Part shown: piece by piece, positions 35,501 through 46,817 of the stretch
How the letters are laid out: every line of letters starts with the position of its first letter
Position numbering within the stretch: position 1 is the stretch's first letter
Assembly (NCBI GenBank): GCA_002749535.1
Contig: MZZL01000405.1
Span: forward strand, 310,001 to 374,000
Direction: 5' to 3'
Origin: Apophysomyces variabilis
Taxonomy: Eukaryota; Mucoromycota; Mucoromycetes; Mucorales; Mucoraceae
Length of the DNA: 64,000 nt
Made by a program: the position numbers and the translations under genes
The notes under the pieces: model-generated
What the model was told of the DNA's origin: nothing
What the model saw: the letters and a program-made list of their open reading frames with translations, nothing else
The model's database searches: none

Positions 35501-35740
35501 TTGCTGCTGTGATTGCTCTTGTTATTGTTGAATGTGAAAGCACGCTCTTTTGCTTCATGTCCATCAAGATGAAGACCACATGTATAATGATATGTGTCTA
35601 GCTCTTGTGGAACCACCTGTTACAATATCACAAATGCAGGATTATATGTAATCCAAGAGAGAAATGCCTTTAATACGTGCCAACCGCAAATAGAGTTTTC
35701 TTACGTTTAATAGCTCTTGTAGACTCTTACGAAACGCCAT
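32546..35740 (-). CDS. Tandem MACPF-like (DUF7431-type) protein with trefoil-like segment
   Basis: A multi-exon gene of a family abundant in Rhizophagus-type fungi and annotated there as MACPF-like; the role in fungi is unknown. ATG 35740 gives MAFRKSLQELLN. Module 1 then reads LDTYHYTCGLHLDGHEAKER, FARFGYYYPLRFAFG, a Gly-Gly turn (GGRTIF), GGDAWMLFSHDMQDWKETIR and LQPIYTLLDEQQQNQV. A beta-rich segment follows with VKYGDKVYVKVAQL and VRNGDLIKLQTTYS, like a trefoil/MIR-type domain. Without a stop, the frame enters a second MACPF-like module: FHRFGHFCPSELLLG, GGDVSLLESKLSLEQWMQSI and IRPTYELLEEKQR, stopping at 32546. Module 2 has no trefoil part. Either one fused gene or two genes, the second starting near 33838. 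Splice joints were read by eye. Confidence 0.6.
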
Positions 35741-36209
35741 GAGAAAAAGAAAACTTTTTTACATTGAACTGCTGCGTTTAATATGCATGAATGTGGCACG
35801 GTTCCAAAGTTTGTCAATATTTACTAGCGATTGCTTTTTTTGTGCAGTATTCGGGTAACGTTCCGTACACAATCAATGATATGACGTTTATACGTGGTTT
35901 CAAGCATAATGAGATAAGACGTGTTCGGGAGTTTTCCGTATGCGCGGTTACATTGAACAAGATTATTGTTTGAGAATAGCATGTATGTTTGACATGAAGT
36001 CTCCAATCAGCATGCGATATGTATCACAAGGTAAGTTTCTCATAAATATTGCAAAGTTAATCCTCCTTTCTCATCAGGGGAAAGTTCATAACACCTGTTG
36101 TCCGGTATCTCCAAAACTTGACAAGTTCGTAATCCATCTCTTCTTCCTGACTATACTATTCTCTGTTAATGATAACAAGCTCTCTTCCCTTTTTAAGTAG
36201 CTTACAATC
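35741..36209. other. Divergent spacer between two MACPF-like genes
   Basis: A shared upstream region of about 470 bases for the two oppositely oriented family members. It is A/T-rich; short frames within it are not supported. It could be a bidirectional promoter. Confidence 0.5.
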
Positions 36210-37962
36210 ATGACACAAGACGGCACAGACGAGTGGAGAAAGTGTCTTTTGTTCAATGGTCAACTAGCTCCAGAAGAAGCGATAAAGCCTATTGACGAAG
36301 AGGATTATACGAAGTTATTGACAAGAAGCAACAGGATGGAATATATCGATGAGATAAAAGTCACCACGACGGAGCTGGTTAATCACCAGTCATTTGACGC
36401 AGATTTTCGACTGAATTTGCTACCGGAGATAGCCACTTTTAAGGCAGGAGCAAATGTCGGTTTTAGAAGAGCAAGACTTAGTTCAATTGACTCGAGAAGT
36501 GAAATACATCGCTCCGTATTGTATCTATCTTGTGCGGAAGTAAGTCAATGTCAAACTTTGCTTGCGGCTAATGTTTGCTGGTAGCTTTCCCTTTCACGAG
36601 CGCTGGTCGAGCCTACGGCATCTTTCAAGGCTGATATAGCGAAAGCATTGCAAGAAACGTCAAATAACAAGCAGCGTCAGGCACTACAAGAGGTGTTTAA
36701 GAGATATGGTTTCCTCTACGCCTCCAAGATATTAATAGGTAACGAATATGATGTATAAAAACCGAGGATTGATATTTTACCTTAAGGCGGTCGAATTACG
36801 TATGATCATGTGAAAGCTACCAATTCAGAGGAACGATTAAAAAACAATCACGGAAATGCCGGATTCTTTGCAGGAGCAGAGAATGTCGGAGCCAGCTCTA
36901 AAATATCAAGGACAGCCTTGAAGTCAAAGATTCTAAATTACCTCCAACAAAATAAGCACGTAGAAATCATTGGTAAATAGTGTCAATCGTGGATAATCAT
37001 GTTATTTTATGTTCTCAACCATGCTTCTTAGGTGGCGGTCTATCTCAAGTCATCAACATAGAATCGGATGTTGATAAATGGCTTGAATCTATCAAGGAAA
37101 ATCCCAAGATTATCCGATACACGGACATTCAACCCATTTACAATTTGCTGGAAGAAAATCAACGCCAACGTATTAAAATGCTATATGAAGATGCCTCCAA
37201 TGTTGACACCGTTCGTTACGATCAGCCACTAAACATGAAACACCGTACACATTTAGGGCCATTTTCTCTGGAAGAAGCAGGCCCAATTAACCATCTTGGT
37301 AACTTTATATTAAGTAAGTGGCTAAATGAGAACTACCCAGGTCTGTGAAAGGAGAGAAATAAGAGGATGCTGACGGGGTCTATAAGTCATTGGATCATTA
37401 AAGTTGAAATTTTTGTAGGAAGGGTACTTTTGGCCAGCAAGCCTTTGACCGCCAGACCTGTGAGTATTGAACTTGTCCGCAAGGCATCTCAATATTATCC
37501 GGATGACAAGTACATCAGATATGACGACGTTATCAGTATTCGCGTCACTGGAGAAGAAAGCCATGGATTCCTTCATACTTTTCCGACGAAGATAAAAAGG
37601 AAGCTTGGGGGCACTGATTATATAATGACATCCGTATATCCGTCTCAAGATAGCCATAATCAACATCACAGGGAATGGTACAATATCTTAGTCAAGCTTC
37701 AACTCACTGATTGAATTTTTTGTCTAGGATAATCGAATCAGCCGATAGGGAAGAACGAGATTTAGATGAGCATGCTTCCATGACGACAAAGAACTTTGTG
37801 AAAAATGACGATGTAGTCTTTTTGCGCAGTCGGCTGGACCAACAATATTTTCTGTGCCTGGCTTCACCCTCGTTCCGGATATGGAAGAAACGAAGACATG
37901 TGGCTGCAAAACTGAGGTTTGCTACGGATGATGAAGAAGCGCGATGGACATTCAGCTTGTAG
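36210..37962 (+). CDS. MACPF-like (DUF7431-type) protein with C-terminal trefoil-like segment
   Basis: The single-module relative of the neighbouring minus-strand gene. ATG 36210 opens MTQDGTDEWRKCLLFNGQL. Later segments are LSSIDSRSEIHRSVLYLSCA, VFKRYGFLYASKILIG joined across an intron to GGRITYDHV, and GGGLSQVINIESDVDKWLES with NPKIIRYTDIQPIYNLLEEN. The C-terminal part has KYIRYDDVISIRVTGEES and TTKNFVKNDDVVFLRSRLDQ, ending ARWTFSL at a TAG at 37960-37962. The final WTFSL lines up with LAWKI in the middle of the tandem gene, which marks where that gene's first module would normally end. About seven exons. No signal peptide or membrane helix is evident. Confidence 0.65.
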
Positions 37963-38088
37963 TAACAGTAAATGAGAACGCTTTGCATTGATAAACGTGA
38001 AGCATTAAAGTCGACCAGTTTATTTTAATGGATATAATATTGAGCCTTGTAGCAAAGGCAGAGCCTGGCTGCTAGTAATAATACCCAT

Positions 38089-39530
38089 TTATCGTCGGAC
38101 TGTTCCACGAAGTTGATATGCATGCTCTAACTCTGCCTCCAAAGCCTTGATTTGTGCATGTTGTGTCTCGAGGTCTTTGTTCAAGCGATCCCGTTCTGCC
38201 ACCAACTGTGCTTCCCATTGGCGGAACCGATTTTCTTCCTTTTTAACTTGTTCAGTGAACGTCTGACGTAGACTATCCTCTTGTTCTTTGAACTTCGGAT
38301 TTTCGTATTTCTTTTCTCTGAAAAGACAGGCTCATGGTCAACGATTTTTTTACCCTTTTCCTGTCTGTTTTCCTCTTTCTCTTACTTTGATTCACCAAAC
38401 TTGCGTGTCTCCATCTGTACTTGTCGATAGCATTCGTAGTGAATGTCTTCCGTGGTTGATATCAAGTCATGCATATGCGATCGGATTAAGAGGTTACGCA
38501 GCTTTTTGAAGTCGCAATGTTCCTCATTCTCAACTTCTGCGACGCCCCAAGCATACTCTCTGCCTTTCACTAACTGACCATTGACTTCCACATCGGTAGT
38601 CGAACCTATCACTGAAAAGGGCATGGCTTGCATAATGCTCTTGTTAACGTTTGTGATGGCCTCATCATCACTTTCAATTGGACAGGAATAGACACGGATG
38701 TCCTGTGCCGCAATGACATCGAGGATCTATATAATTACTCTTCAATTACTGATTTCCAAAGTGTATCACTTTGTGTTTGCCTTACGTTGCGCTTAAACTT
38801 AGCCAAGTCTTGCGGTGTCAGTGTATCCGCTTTTGCAATCACCGGAATCAGGTTAACACGTGAGCCAAGATGCTTCATGATCTCGATATCCAATGGCTTC
38901 AGTCTAAATGAAATGCAGTATAAGCAAACGAAGACAGTCGGCCAGCCTTCATAAAGCAACTTACGTGTGGCCATAGGGGCGGATAAAATACAAACAAGCA
39001 TGTACTCGAAGGTCGATGATTCCCATACGTTTTGGCTGTTGCTCCTGAGCCATAAAGCTTTCGTGCTGATCGTCAATGAATTCGACGATAGGCATCCAGC
39101 TGTCGCGGTTATTCACGTAATCACCAAATCCAGGTGTATCGATCACAGTCAGTTTGACTTTGAAGTTCTTTTCTTCGAGTTCTACTTTAGTAGGTAAGTT
39201 TTGACTGCAGCATGACAGGAACTCCTGCCTGCTTTTGTGATTTCGATTTCCACTGTTTTTTCGATTTGTTTGGCATGGCGCTGGGTCAGTTGTTTAGGGT
39301 CTTTGATAGAACTTGTAAACAAAGTGTTGACAAACGTAGTTTTTCCCACTCCCGATTCTCCTATGAACCAAGAGATGGTTAGTATATTGCTGTCAAATGT
39401 GGTATATAGAAGCTCCTTTACCGCAGACCATCAAGGTAAAGTTAGCGCCACGTTTTGATACGATTTTATGACGCTGGTTAGGGAGATGGGCAACACCGAC
39501 ACCATCAGAAACGAGTGTAGAGGGAGACAT
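38089..39530 (-). CDS. CDC3: Septin, Cdc3 type
   Basis: Septins are GTP-binding proteins that polymerise at septa and growth sites. ATG 39530 gives [20 protein letters not shown], then [17 protein letters not shown] and, after an intron, [20 protein letters not shown] (P-loop). The switch/G3 part is [20 protein letters not shown] and G4 is [19 protein letters not shown]. The septin unique element region contains [19 protein letters not shown] and [20 protein letters not shown]. The C-terminus is a charged heptad-rich coiled coil ending RGTVRR, with its stop at 38089-38091. The polybasic-like N-terminal motif [10 protein letters not shown](S/A)KRGA and the coiled coil fit the Cdc3 group rather than Cdc10, which lacks the coil. 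Confidence 0.88.
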
Positions 39531-39960
39531 GAAGATAAAGGGAGGAAGAGGAAGAAAGAAGCAACAAATTCAGGTACTGCCATGAGATGAGCTGCTTAAT
39601 ATTAGTCGTGTCACCCACGTAGCAGAAAATTTCAACTCAGGCAACTTTCGATCAGCTGGAGTCTAGCTGACAACAGGCAGAAAAAGCGTATAAATAACTT
39701 GTCAACTAATGAATATCACCTTGCGCTTCATCATATATGGAAATTATAGGCGCCTATCCGGAGTTTATGAGATTTTCGCACTGCGATGAAAACTGTAAGT
39801 ATTTTAACTAGCCCTTTTAGACGATTACCAAAACTTTTTTTTTGAGACGAACTCACATTCATAACCTAGACGAACGTCTTTTTACCTTGAGACGCGCTTT
39901 ATACTTTTTGAGACTATTGAGCAATTTATTGAGATCTTTTTTGTCTAAAATCTAAAACCA

Positions 39961-40720
39961 AATGGACATCATTCACTACAACCCTGGTGAGAATCCTCTT
40001 TTAGCCTATGTGATAGCTCAGATGAGATGGACTTCGATGATTATGCAATCGAGTACGGCCAAATTGAGATGCTCGTCGAATTCGATACTGTTCGTGAGCT
40101 TGGGACACAGCCAGTTGCAATGGACGAAGCAGTAGAGCAGTAGTCAGCTTTGTTGAAGACTTCAAGGAAGTTGCGATTACAACACGGCAAAAATACAAGA
40201 AGTACAGCGAGGACCGAGATTGCGCGCTTCATTATTTAGTTCAACAGGAAGGACTCACAGCGCCAAAAGCAGCAGAGCAGTGTGGAAAGCCTCATAGCTC
40301 TGCTTACAGGTTGCTAAGGAGTTCAACGTCGGTCCAGGAACAATTTTTCCTGGAAAAGTAAAGAAGCAACCGAAGCGTGAGCCAAAAAATCTGCTTCTTG
40401 AGCATTCAGCTTTTTGATTAAGCGATCTGATGATAATCCCTCGATTGCTCTTGAGTAAGCAAAACAGAAGCTCAGTGAGCATTTTGTGGAGGCCTTGAAA
40501 TATTCCTGTCGACTGAGGACATACTAAAGCTATCAAGCGGACCCAGAGGCCAGTGCAATGAATGTGTTCAACCAGAAATGACCATTGAAGGGCTTATTTC
40601 TCAACCCCCCCCATGGAGGTTAATCCGTGCGGTACTACGGAAATTCCAAGAAGATTAAGTGAACTCAGTCATCTTAATGACACCGATCTGGCCCATGCAA
40701 TACTGGTGGCGATAGGATCG
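39961..40720 (+). pseudogene. Degenerate Tc1/mariner-like transposase
   Basis: Recognisable pieces occur in three frames with several stops. DFDDYAIEYGQIEMLVEFDT and VRELGTQPVAMDEAVEQ are followed by stop TAG. In another frame come VEDFKEVAITTRQKYKKYSE and HYLVQQEGLTAPKAAEQCGK, a helix-turn-helix segment with a conserved 'A..L...T A..AA.Q.G' feel. Next are LLLEHSAFLI and NPSIALE...AKQKLSEHFVEA, which resemble the region ahead of the DDE domain in Mucorales transposases. At least three frameshifts or nonsense changes mean it cannot encode an active enzyme. Inverted repeat ends were not located. Confidence 0.55.
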
Positions 40721-40939
40721 CAGTAGAGGATAATAGGGCTGCAATATGAGGATCAAGGTTGATACAGCTGAAAAAGAGTTCTTTATTATCCTGATCACAG
40801 ACTAATTAAATAGCTGGCTTTCAATTCTACTTGTACTTTCGGCTAAGTCTATAACAAAAAACGGCAGGGAAAGTCTATAGGACACTTGAACACTATCCGC
40901 TCAGCGTTATCATCATTTTCCGAGAGATAGATCCAAGCA

Positions 40940-41279
40940 AGGTGAAATTGCAAGGCATCCAATAATCCAAGCGTCTTTTCCGTCGGCCCATGGGCTGGAG
41001 GTGAAGATTCCTAACACAGCGGAAGAGATATGGGATGTAGAAGACATTCTGCAAGTTGTGCGCTCATATGACCCTACCGAGCAATTGACAATGGAGAAAC
41101 CGCAACAAAGAACGTTGGTTGTACTCGCGGTGGCCACAATGTGGAGAATAAGATCGGACTTGGGTCGTTTGTCCTTGCCATCTGACATTTGCCAACTGGA
41201 GCTATTTGTGGATACATTGCTGGCATTGTTCAAGTGGAAGGGGTCTATGATTGCCCAAGCCAAACGCCCCAAGGTTTAA
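40940..41279 (+). pseudogene. Tyrosine-recombinase-like fragment (Crypton/DIRS type)
   Basis: An open frame reads AHGLEVKIPNTAEEIWDVED, then ILQVVRSYDPTEQLTMEKPQ and QRTLVVLAVATMWRIRSDLG. The pattern W(D)-x3-(I/V)L, a p-x-x-x-L linker, then 'L..k...Llala(T)..R.sDl' is that of the catalytic-domain start of fungal tyrosine recombinases. The residue aligned with the catalytic Arg is present in MWRIRSDL. The C-terminal H-x-x-R and Tyr parts are absent before the stop at 41277-41279. A second frame stays open to 41419 without motifs. It is a truncated relic directly downstream of the transposase pseudogene. Confidence 0.4.
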
Positions 41280-42155
41280 ATGGCCAAACAAAGCATGGCC
41301 AACATTGCCTTACCCTCACCCCCGCCCCCCTCGCCAATTTCAACTCTCCCATATGTCTTCTTCAGGCCGAAGAATGTTCGCGCGAACAAACGATCGCACA
41401 CAATCAGATCGATGAGTAGTTGCCCATTTGCCTCGCCTGTATCAAGATCTCTATATTTTTTCTTTTTATTGCTTATTTTTTTTTCAACCCCCCGGTCGTA
41501 TCAGACCACTTATTCCTAAATAATTGATTCTGGCAGAATAAACATCGCATTATTTGCGAGCGAGAACTGTGAATGTTTATGGTAGCATGACAATATCAAA
41601 ATAAAAAGCGTAAAAAAAAAAGAGATGTCAAGATGTGTTTGCGACTCAATTTGGCAAAATGGCCAGTGATATCTTGACATTCCCATTTTCGCCATCCTGT
41701 CCATCCCAAAATTACTATAGATCAGTCATCGGTGGGAGGTAAGGCACACGTTGTGTTCATGAGACAGAAGAAAATGTGATACTGTAACTTACACTAACCC
41801 AAGTCCTGTCATCATCTACGACAGCATCAGGTTGTACGAGAGGAACGAAAAAAAAGGGGATAACGTACGTCAAATAAGCGCACCAAACGTCCACTGACAA
41901 TATCTTTCCTGAACACGAAATATATTCAAGCTAAGTGTCCCAATTCTTTTTATTTACACATCAATTGTTATTGTCCGATGCGTGAATATAAGATAAATCT
42001 TCCATTTATTTCAGGCTAATCTCAAATCTACATTTCAGGTATGTTGATCGGTACTAATAACCTAAACGATTAAGAAAGTTTTGCAATCCCTCTTTGATGA
42101 TCATTGATTTTTTCCATACATAGTCCTGCGCAAGATGGCTTGATATATTCTTGCG
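41280..42155. other. Intergenic, no supported gene
   Basis: C-rich then T-rich sequence. On the minus strand around 41720-41930 an exon-like stretch contains VQPDAVVDDDRTWV with splice-like borders on both sides, but no family or start could be assigned. The remainder is the 3' side of the monooxygenase gene. Confidence 0.4.
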
Positions 42156-44336
42156 TTAGTTGTTGTTATCGGGTCTGTAACCAACAAAGTCCTTTGCATA
42201 ATTCGTGCGCAGTAAGGTCCACCAAAAACCAGTGACCGTACCAGACCACAAGGCAAAAATCTGTGTGATAGAGTGCAAGCCCTGAGTATATATTTACGCC
42301 ATTGACATCCTTACCTGGCCTTTGTCATTCATGTACCACGATTTACATCCGGACGCCCATACAGTGGACTGGATTTCCTTATTCAACTTGGCCACGAACT
42401 GCTTCTGAGCCTCTTTCTTTGCTTCTAGCACGGTGAAGTTGTGTTTCGCCATATATTTCATACTTTTGATAGCGAAATCAACTTGGCTGCAATAAGATTC
42501 ATTTGGCGTAAGAAAAGGATTAACCTTTCAATTTGTGATTTTTTTTTGCCTTTGATATTACCATTCAACCATAGTGACCACCGAATTATGGCCTAGTACT
42601 GAGGCTGGACCAAGCAACATGAAAAAGTTTGGGAATCCGTGAATACTGACTGATTTGTAGGTTTCTGGATATTCCTTGTCCCAGAGATCGTTCAGTGACT
42701 GATTATCCTTTCCATAGACTAAAAAGATTGTACGTAATATAGCAAATTTAGATCAAAGATATGGAACATCGGTTGCTTCTTCCCCCTCGAACGAACCTTG
42801 CAAATGACCGAGAAATCCTTGAACATCAAAACCAGTGGCAAGGCAAAGGATGTCATATTCAGCTTCAGTCCCATCCTCACAGATAATAGTACGTCCTCGA
42901 ATCTCTCGAATTCCACTTCGTTCAACGGTTACATTAGGTCGACATAGGCTTTCAAGATAGTCTTCTGACACAACAACACGCTTGCAACCGGGTGTAAAGT
43001 CACTGTCATTTGTTTTTCGAGCTGTTGTGTAAGAGGGCAACAAGTTCTGCCTTTCATAACTTATTATCACACTTACGGTATCACTTTCTCTGCAAGATCG
43101 CCACGACCTTGAGATTCCAGTCGGCCTTTCATGTGCTTAACAAACAGAGAATGCAAATAACGAACAATGTAGGAGTGAGGATAACCAAAGGGTATATATA
43201 GAAGCTCCAACTAAAATAATCAAAGAACAAGGATGGCGGCATTTTAGCTTGCTGCACAATAAATGTTGGCTTCCTTTCCCTTACCTTGATATACAAAATG
43301 AAGCGATAGAGCCACATAATCCATGGAAACCATCGGAAAATAGTTTTCACTCGTTCTGAGTATGCACGTTGCTTTCGAGGCATACACCAAACAGGTGTTC
43401 GTTGGTAACTCGTCAACGATGACGCCACACGAGCGAGCTTGGGAATTGTCTGAACCGCACTGTAGGTTAAAACAAAAATAAAGAATATCCGATGCGTTCA
43501 ACTCTTCGTTCTTCCTAATATAGAGCAGCAACTGGATGTTTTACCTTGCTCCACTTCCAACAACAGCTATACGCTTGTTGGTGACATCCACCTTGTCATC
43601 CCAATAAGCAGTATGAAGAATTGGTCCTTGAAAAGCGCTAAATTGATCTACAGCTCTAGGAATACGTAAAGGTCCCACTCCAGCAAAACTTAATACTTAT
43701 CGTTAGTCAATTACAAACAAATTAGGTTGAGAACGAAAGCGCACGAACTCTGGTTCTCTATCTTATGCTTTTGCTTTCTACACTTACACAAAGTCGTATA
43801 GAGATGACTGAATCGTGTCGTTCTGTTTATGTCGCCATTCTACTCTCCATTTTTGCTCGAATTCCAACCAAGTGGTTCTCACTACTTCGGCTTCGAACGT
43901 GATGTGTTCATAAAGCCCATATTTTGCGGAGACATTTCGCATGTATTGCAGAATCTCGGGCTGCGAACTATACCTTTCAGGCCAGTCTATATTTTTTAAT
44001 GTAGGATGCAAGCATTGAGTAAGAAAATCCACTTTTTGTTCTTTCTTCTTCTTTTGTTTACCAGGATTGAGCTCAAAGCTCAAGGAATACATGTGAGACG
44101 GAACATCACAAGCGCAACCCGGATAGGTGTTGTGAAGCCAGGTACCACCAACATCTTCTGAAGCCTCAAATATTTGGGCTTTTATACCAAGTTGTTTCTT
44201 TAACTGTATGGCGGCGCATAGACCACTGAAACTAAAAAAGGATCCACACAACTGGATTAGACACACGTAGAAAATGGCATACCATTTGGTCTTACCCTGC
44301 ACCGATGACAGCTACCGTAGTTTTGGATTGACTCAT
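42156..44336 (-). CDS. Baeyer-Villiger-type flavin monooxygenase
   Basis: An FAD- and NADPH-dependent enzyme that would insert oxygen next to a ketone; the substrate cannot be predicted. ATG 44336 gives MSQSKTTVAVIGAG, completed across an intron by FSGLCAAIQL, the FAD-binding GxGxxG. DVGGTWLHNTYPGCACDVPS is the family's GG-W...YPG...D motif. The segment FQGPILHTAYWDD matches the Baeyer-Villiger fingerprint F-x-G-x-x-x-H-x-x-x-W-(P/D). A second Rossmann motif, VVGSGASAVQTIP, would bind NADPH. CLATGFDVQGFLGHLQ and MLLGPASVLGHNSVV continue the family pattern, ending GYRPDNNN at 42156. About ten exons. No membrane anchor was noticed. Confidence 0.88.
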
Positions 44337-44650
44337 TCCAAATGAACGAAACGAAAAAGAAGCTGTGTCAAAGGGGGGAATTTCTATGATTTCATATGCA
44401 CTTATTCTTTTTCGGCAGAGCTTGTGAAAAACAAGGTTTAGCTGGGTTGCACATACAAACATTTTAAAGGGAAAACTTTCGGAGCCAGGAACTAGCCAAT
44501 ACCGAGAAAGGATATGTTGCACATAATTGAGTTCTCTTTTGCATGAATTAAAAGGAGGAAACATTAGAAAAAACTATATTTATAAGCAAAAATCAAATTG
44601 TGTCAAATTGGTATAGACTGTAAGAAGGGAAAGAAGTATTAAAAACTCAT

Positions 44651-46817
44651 TTAGAGATGGCTCCCACGGTTCTCATTAGCGTCCAAGTCGCGCATCCTAT
44701 TCCAAATATCCGTATGCCGGGATAGAGGTTGACCATCCACTGGTCGTTCACGGTCCTGTCCCAGTTCACGTTCCCATTGGTCATGGTCTGATGCTGTATA
44801 AGTACGCATTCCCGTAGTAGCACCGGTCGTCGTCGCTCCCAATTCTTCATCCTTCTTCTCGTTATTATACACAAAGAGGGGATAATCATTGCGATTGTTA
44901 AGATCCCGATAAGCATGGTTATCAGCCGATAATGCGCCGGGCATCCATCGGGGATTGAGCTTCCTGGCATTTTTACGGATACGCAAGAAATAGTAAATAA
45001 CGCCACCCACCACAAGCAAGAAGCCTAGCAGACCAAAGGAAATACCAAATCCCTTGGCTTTCTTATCATCACCAGATCCTTGGTTGGGATTCGAGATCAC
45101 AGTGGGATCATAAGACAACGGGTGATTACCGGCTGTCTGGGGTGTGGAAGGCGGGTCAGGGAATTCAAAGCGGCAGGAAGGTTGGTACGTGGGTTCTGCT
45201 CGGTCTTGATATGGCATACTAGTCACCCATTTCCACTCTTCCATATCCAGAACAGCTACGTCATTCGCATACGCAGAAGGTTCACGGGTTTGTTCGTCCA
45301 CACTCGTAATGCCTTAAGGGAGATGTTCAGTTTCGCTTTGTTCCTATTGCTTTTACTTTCTTGCCAATTTACCTAGCATGACCAGCATGTATTTTCCATA
45401 GGTGATAGCTTGATGTGCAGCACGAGCAGCAGCCGGAGTACCACTAACAGATGGCTTGGACCAGGAAAGAGTACAGGTGTCTAAAACATAGACCTGCTGT
45501 GTCGGTTCAAAGACTTTGGAAGATGATGCATTATGTCCGCCAAAGATAACAATAGAATGACCATCCGGAGCTTTTGAATAGTGGTTAAACTATGAGAAAT
45601 GGGCCGACAGCTTATTACTTACCAACGGTGGCTGAATAACTAGAAAACAGAAAAGTATCAATCAGTATGAGCTACGTCTTTGTATATCCTTTGCTTATAT
45701 TTACTTACGATAAGGCTGCAGGTGGAATATCTCCAATTGTGGCCATTGTGACAGCTTTGTTTTCTTCGGTATCATACACTTTTATGTAAAAGAACTATCA
45801 GCTATCGGATCTCCTTTCCGTGCATAAAACTGCTGCTTCCTTACCGAGAACACTCTGGAAATCTGCCGTCAGTTCTGTTCCATTGATCACAGTAACTCCA
45901 CCAAAGATAAACAATCGGTTGTTACTACGTTCTCTATTGAGTAACAAAGATCCCAATACAAATAAAAATGGAAAAATTCGGTACTTACATCAGATTCGAT
46001 GAATGGCCGTAGCGAGGTGGTCGATTGCCATACGGATATTGTGCGTTGTGAGATGCCCAAGTGCGATCGTATGGATTAAAGCTGGAAAAATCGTTATACT
46101 GTTTTGGTTCTCGGTTAGTTATCAGTGATTGAAAGACAGTAGTTCATGTGCTTTTTGCTTGTGCTTACGTAGGTGGGCTGACTGTTTTGAGCGTACATAG
46201 GCGACCGACCGCCATAATACCAAGCGATACCGGAATTATTGGCTGAAGCGGTCATTCTTGCTCGTGAACCGTATGCAAAATCGCCCTGAACGTTTACTGT
46301 ATTCTATTGCCTTTAGCCTAACTATTTTACTAAAGCGAGCCATGGCATCTCTTACGTGTGCTCCATTGGCCGGCAGTTGTACTAAAGTTTGTCAATTGAG
46401 CCATTTGTGAATTAGACCCCCTTGTCTCGCCTGCTTGTGCGTAAATGTTATGGTTGCTGTCGTGGAATGCGACGCCACCCCAGAATGGTTGGATATAGGA
46501 AGAAAGTTGGACCTTTATCGCATTCGACCAGCTGGGTTTACTGGTGTCAAGTGTGTTGGAGAGATCCAGGGCCCAAATTGTTGAATCGGTCTGCAGACAT
46601 CATCCGTTAGTTCTGAATCTCGTTTTCTGGGAAGTAAACAAAGGATCTAAGATATTACATCGGAGCCTCCGACGACATAAACGTCATGATCGATATAGAC
46701 GGCGGAAAATTGAGCTCGGTTGATTGGTTGTTGTAGTTGCTGGGCAAATGTAGGAAGGAATGAAAAGGCGAGAAGGCTGATGCCAAAGGCTGTAGAGCCC
46801 AGAAGGTCTGTTAACAT
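44651..46817 (-). CDS. Kelch-repeat/galactose-oxidase-like single-pass membrane protein
   Basis: ATG 46817 starts a signal peptide (MLTDLLGSTAFGISLLAFSF, cleavage likely after FAQ). The ectodomain has repeated kelch-type blades such as VYIDHDVYVVGGSD and STIWALDLSNTLDTSKPSWS, then FWGGVAFHDSNHNIYAQAGE and, near the end, NDVAVLDMEEWKWVTSMPYQ. A Pro/Ser-rich stalk leads to one transmembrane helix, GISFGLLGFLLVVGGVIYYF, then basic RIRKNARKLNPRW and a charged cytoplasmic tail ending ENRGSHL. The architecture is common among Mucoromycota surface proteins of unknown ligand. About nine exons; middle blades were checked only in part. Confidence 0.78.

Noticed and set aside
45080..45376. 98-codon plus-strand frame
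   Set aside because: Antisense to the membrane-proximal exon of the kelch protein.
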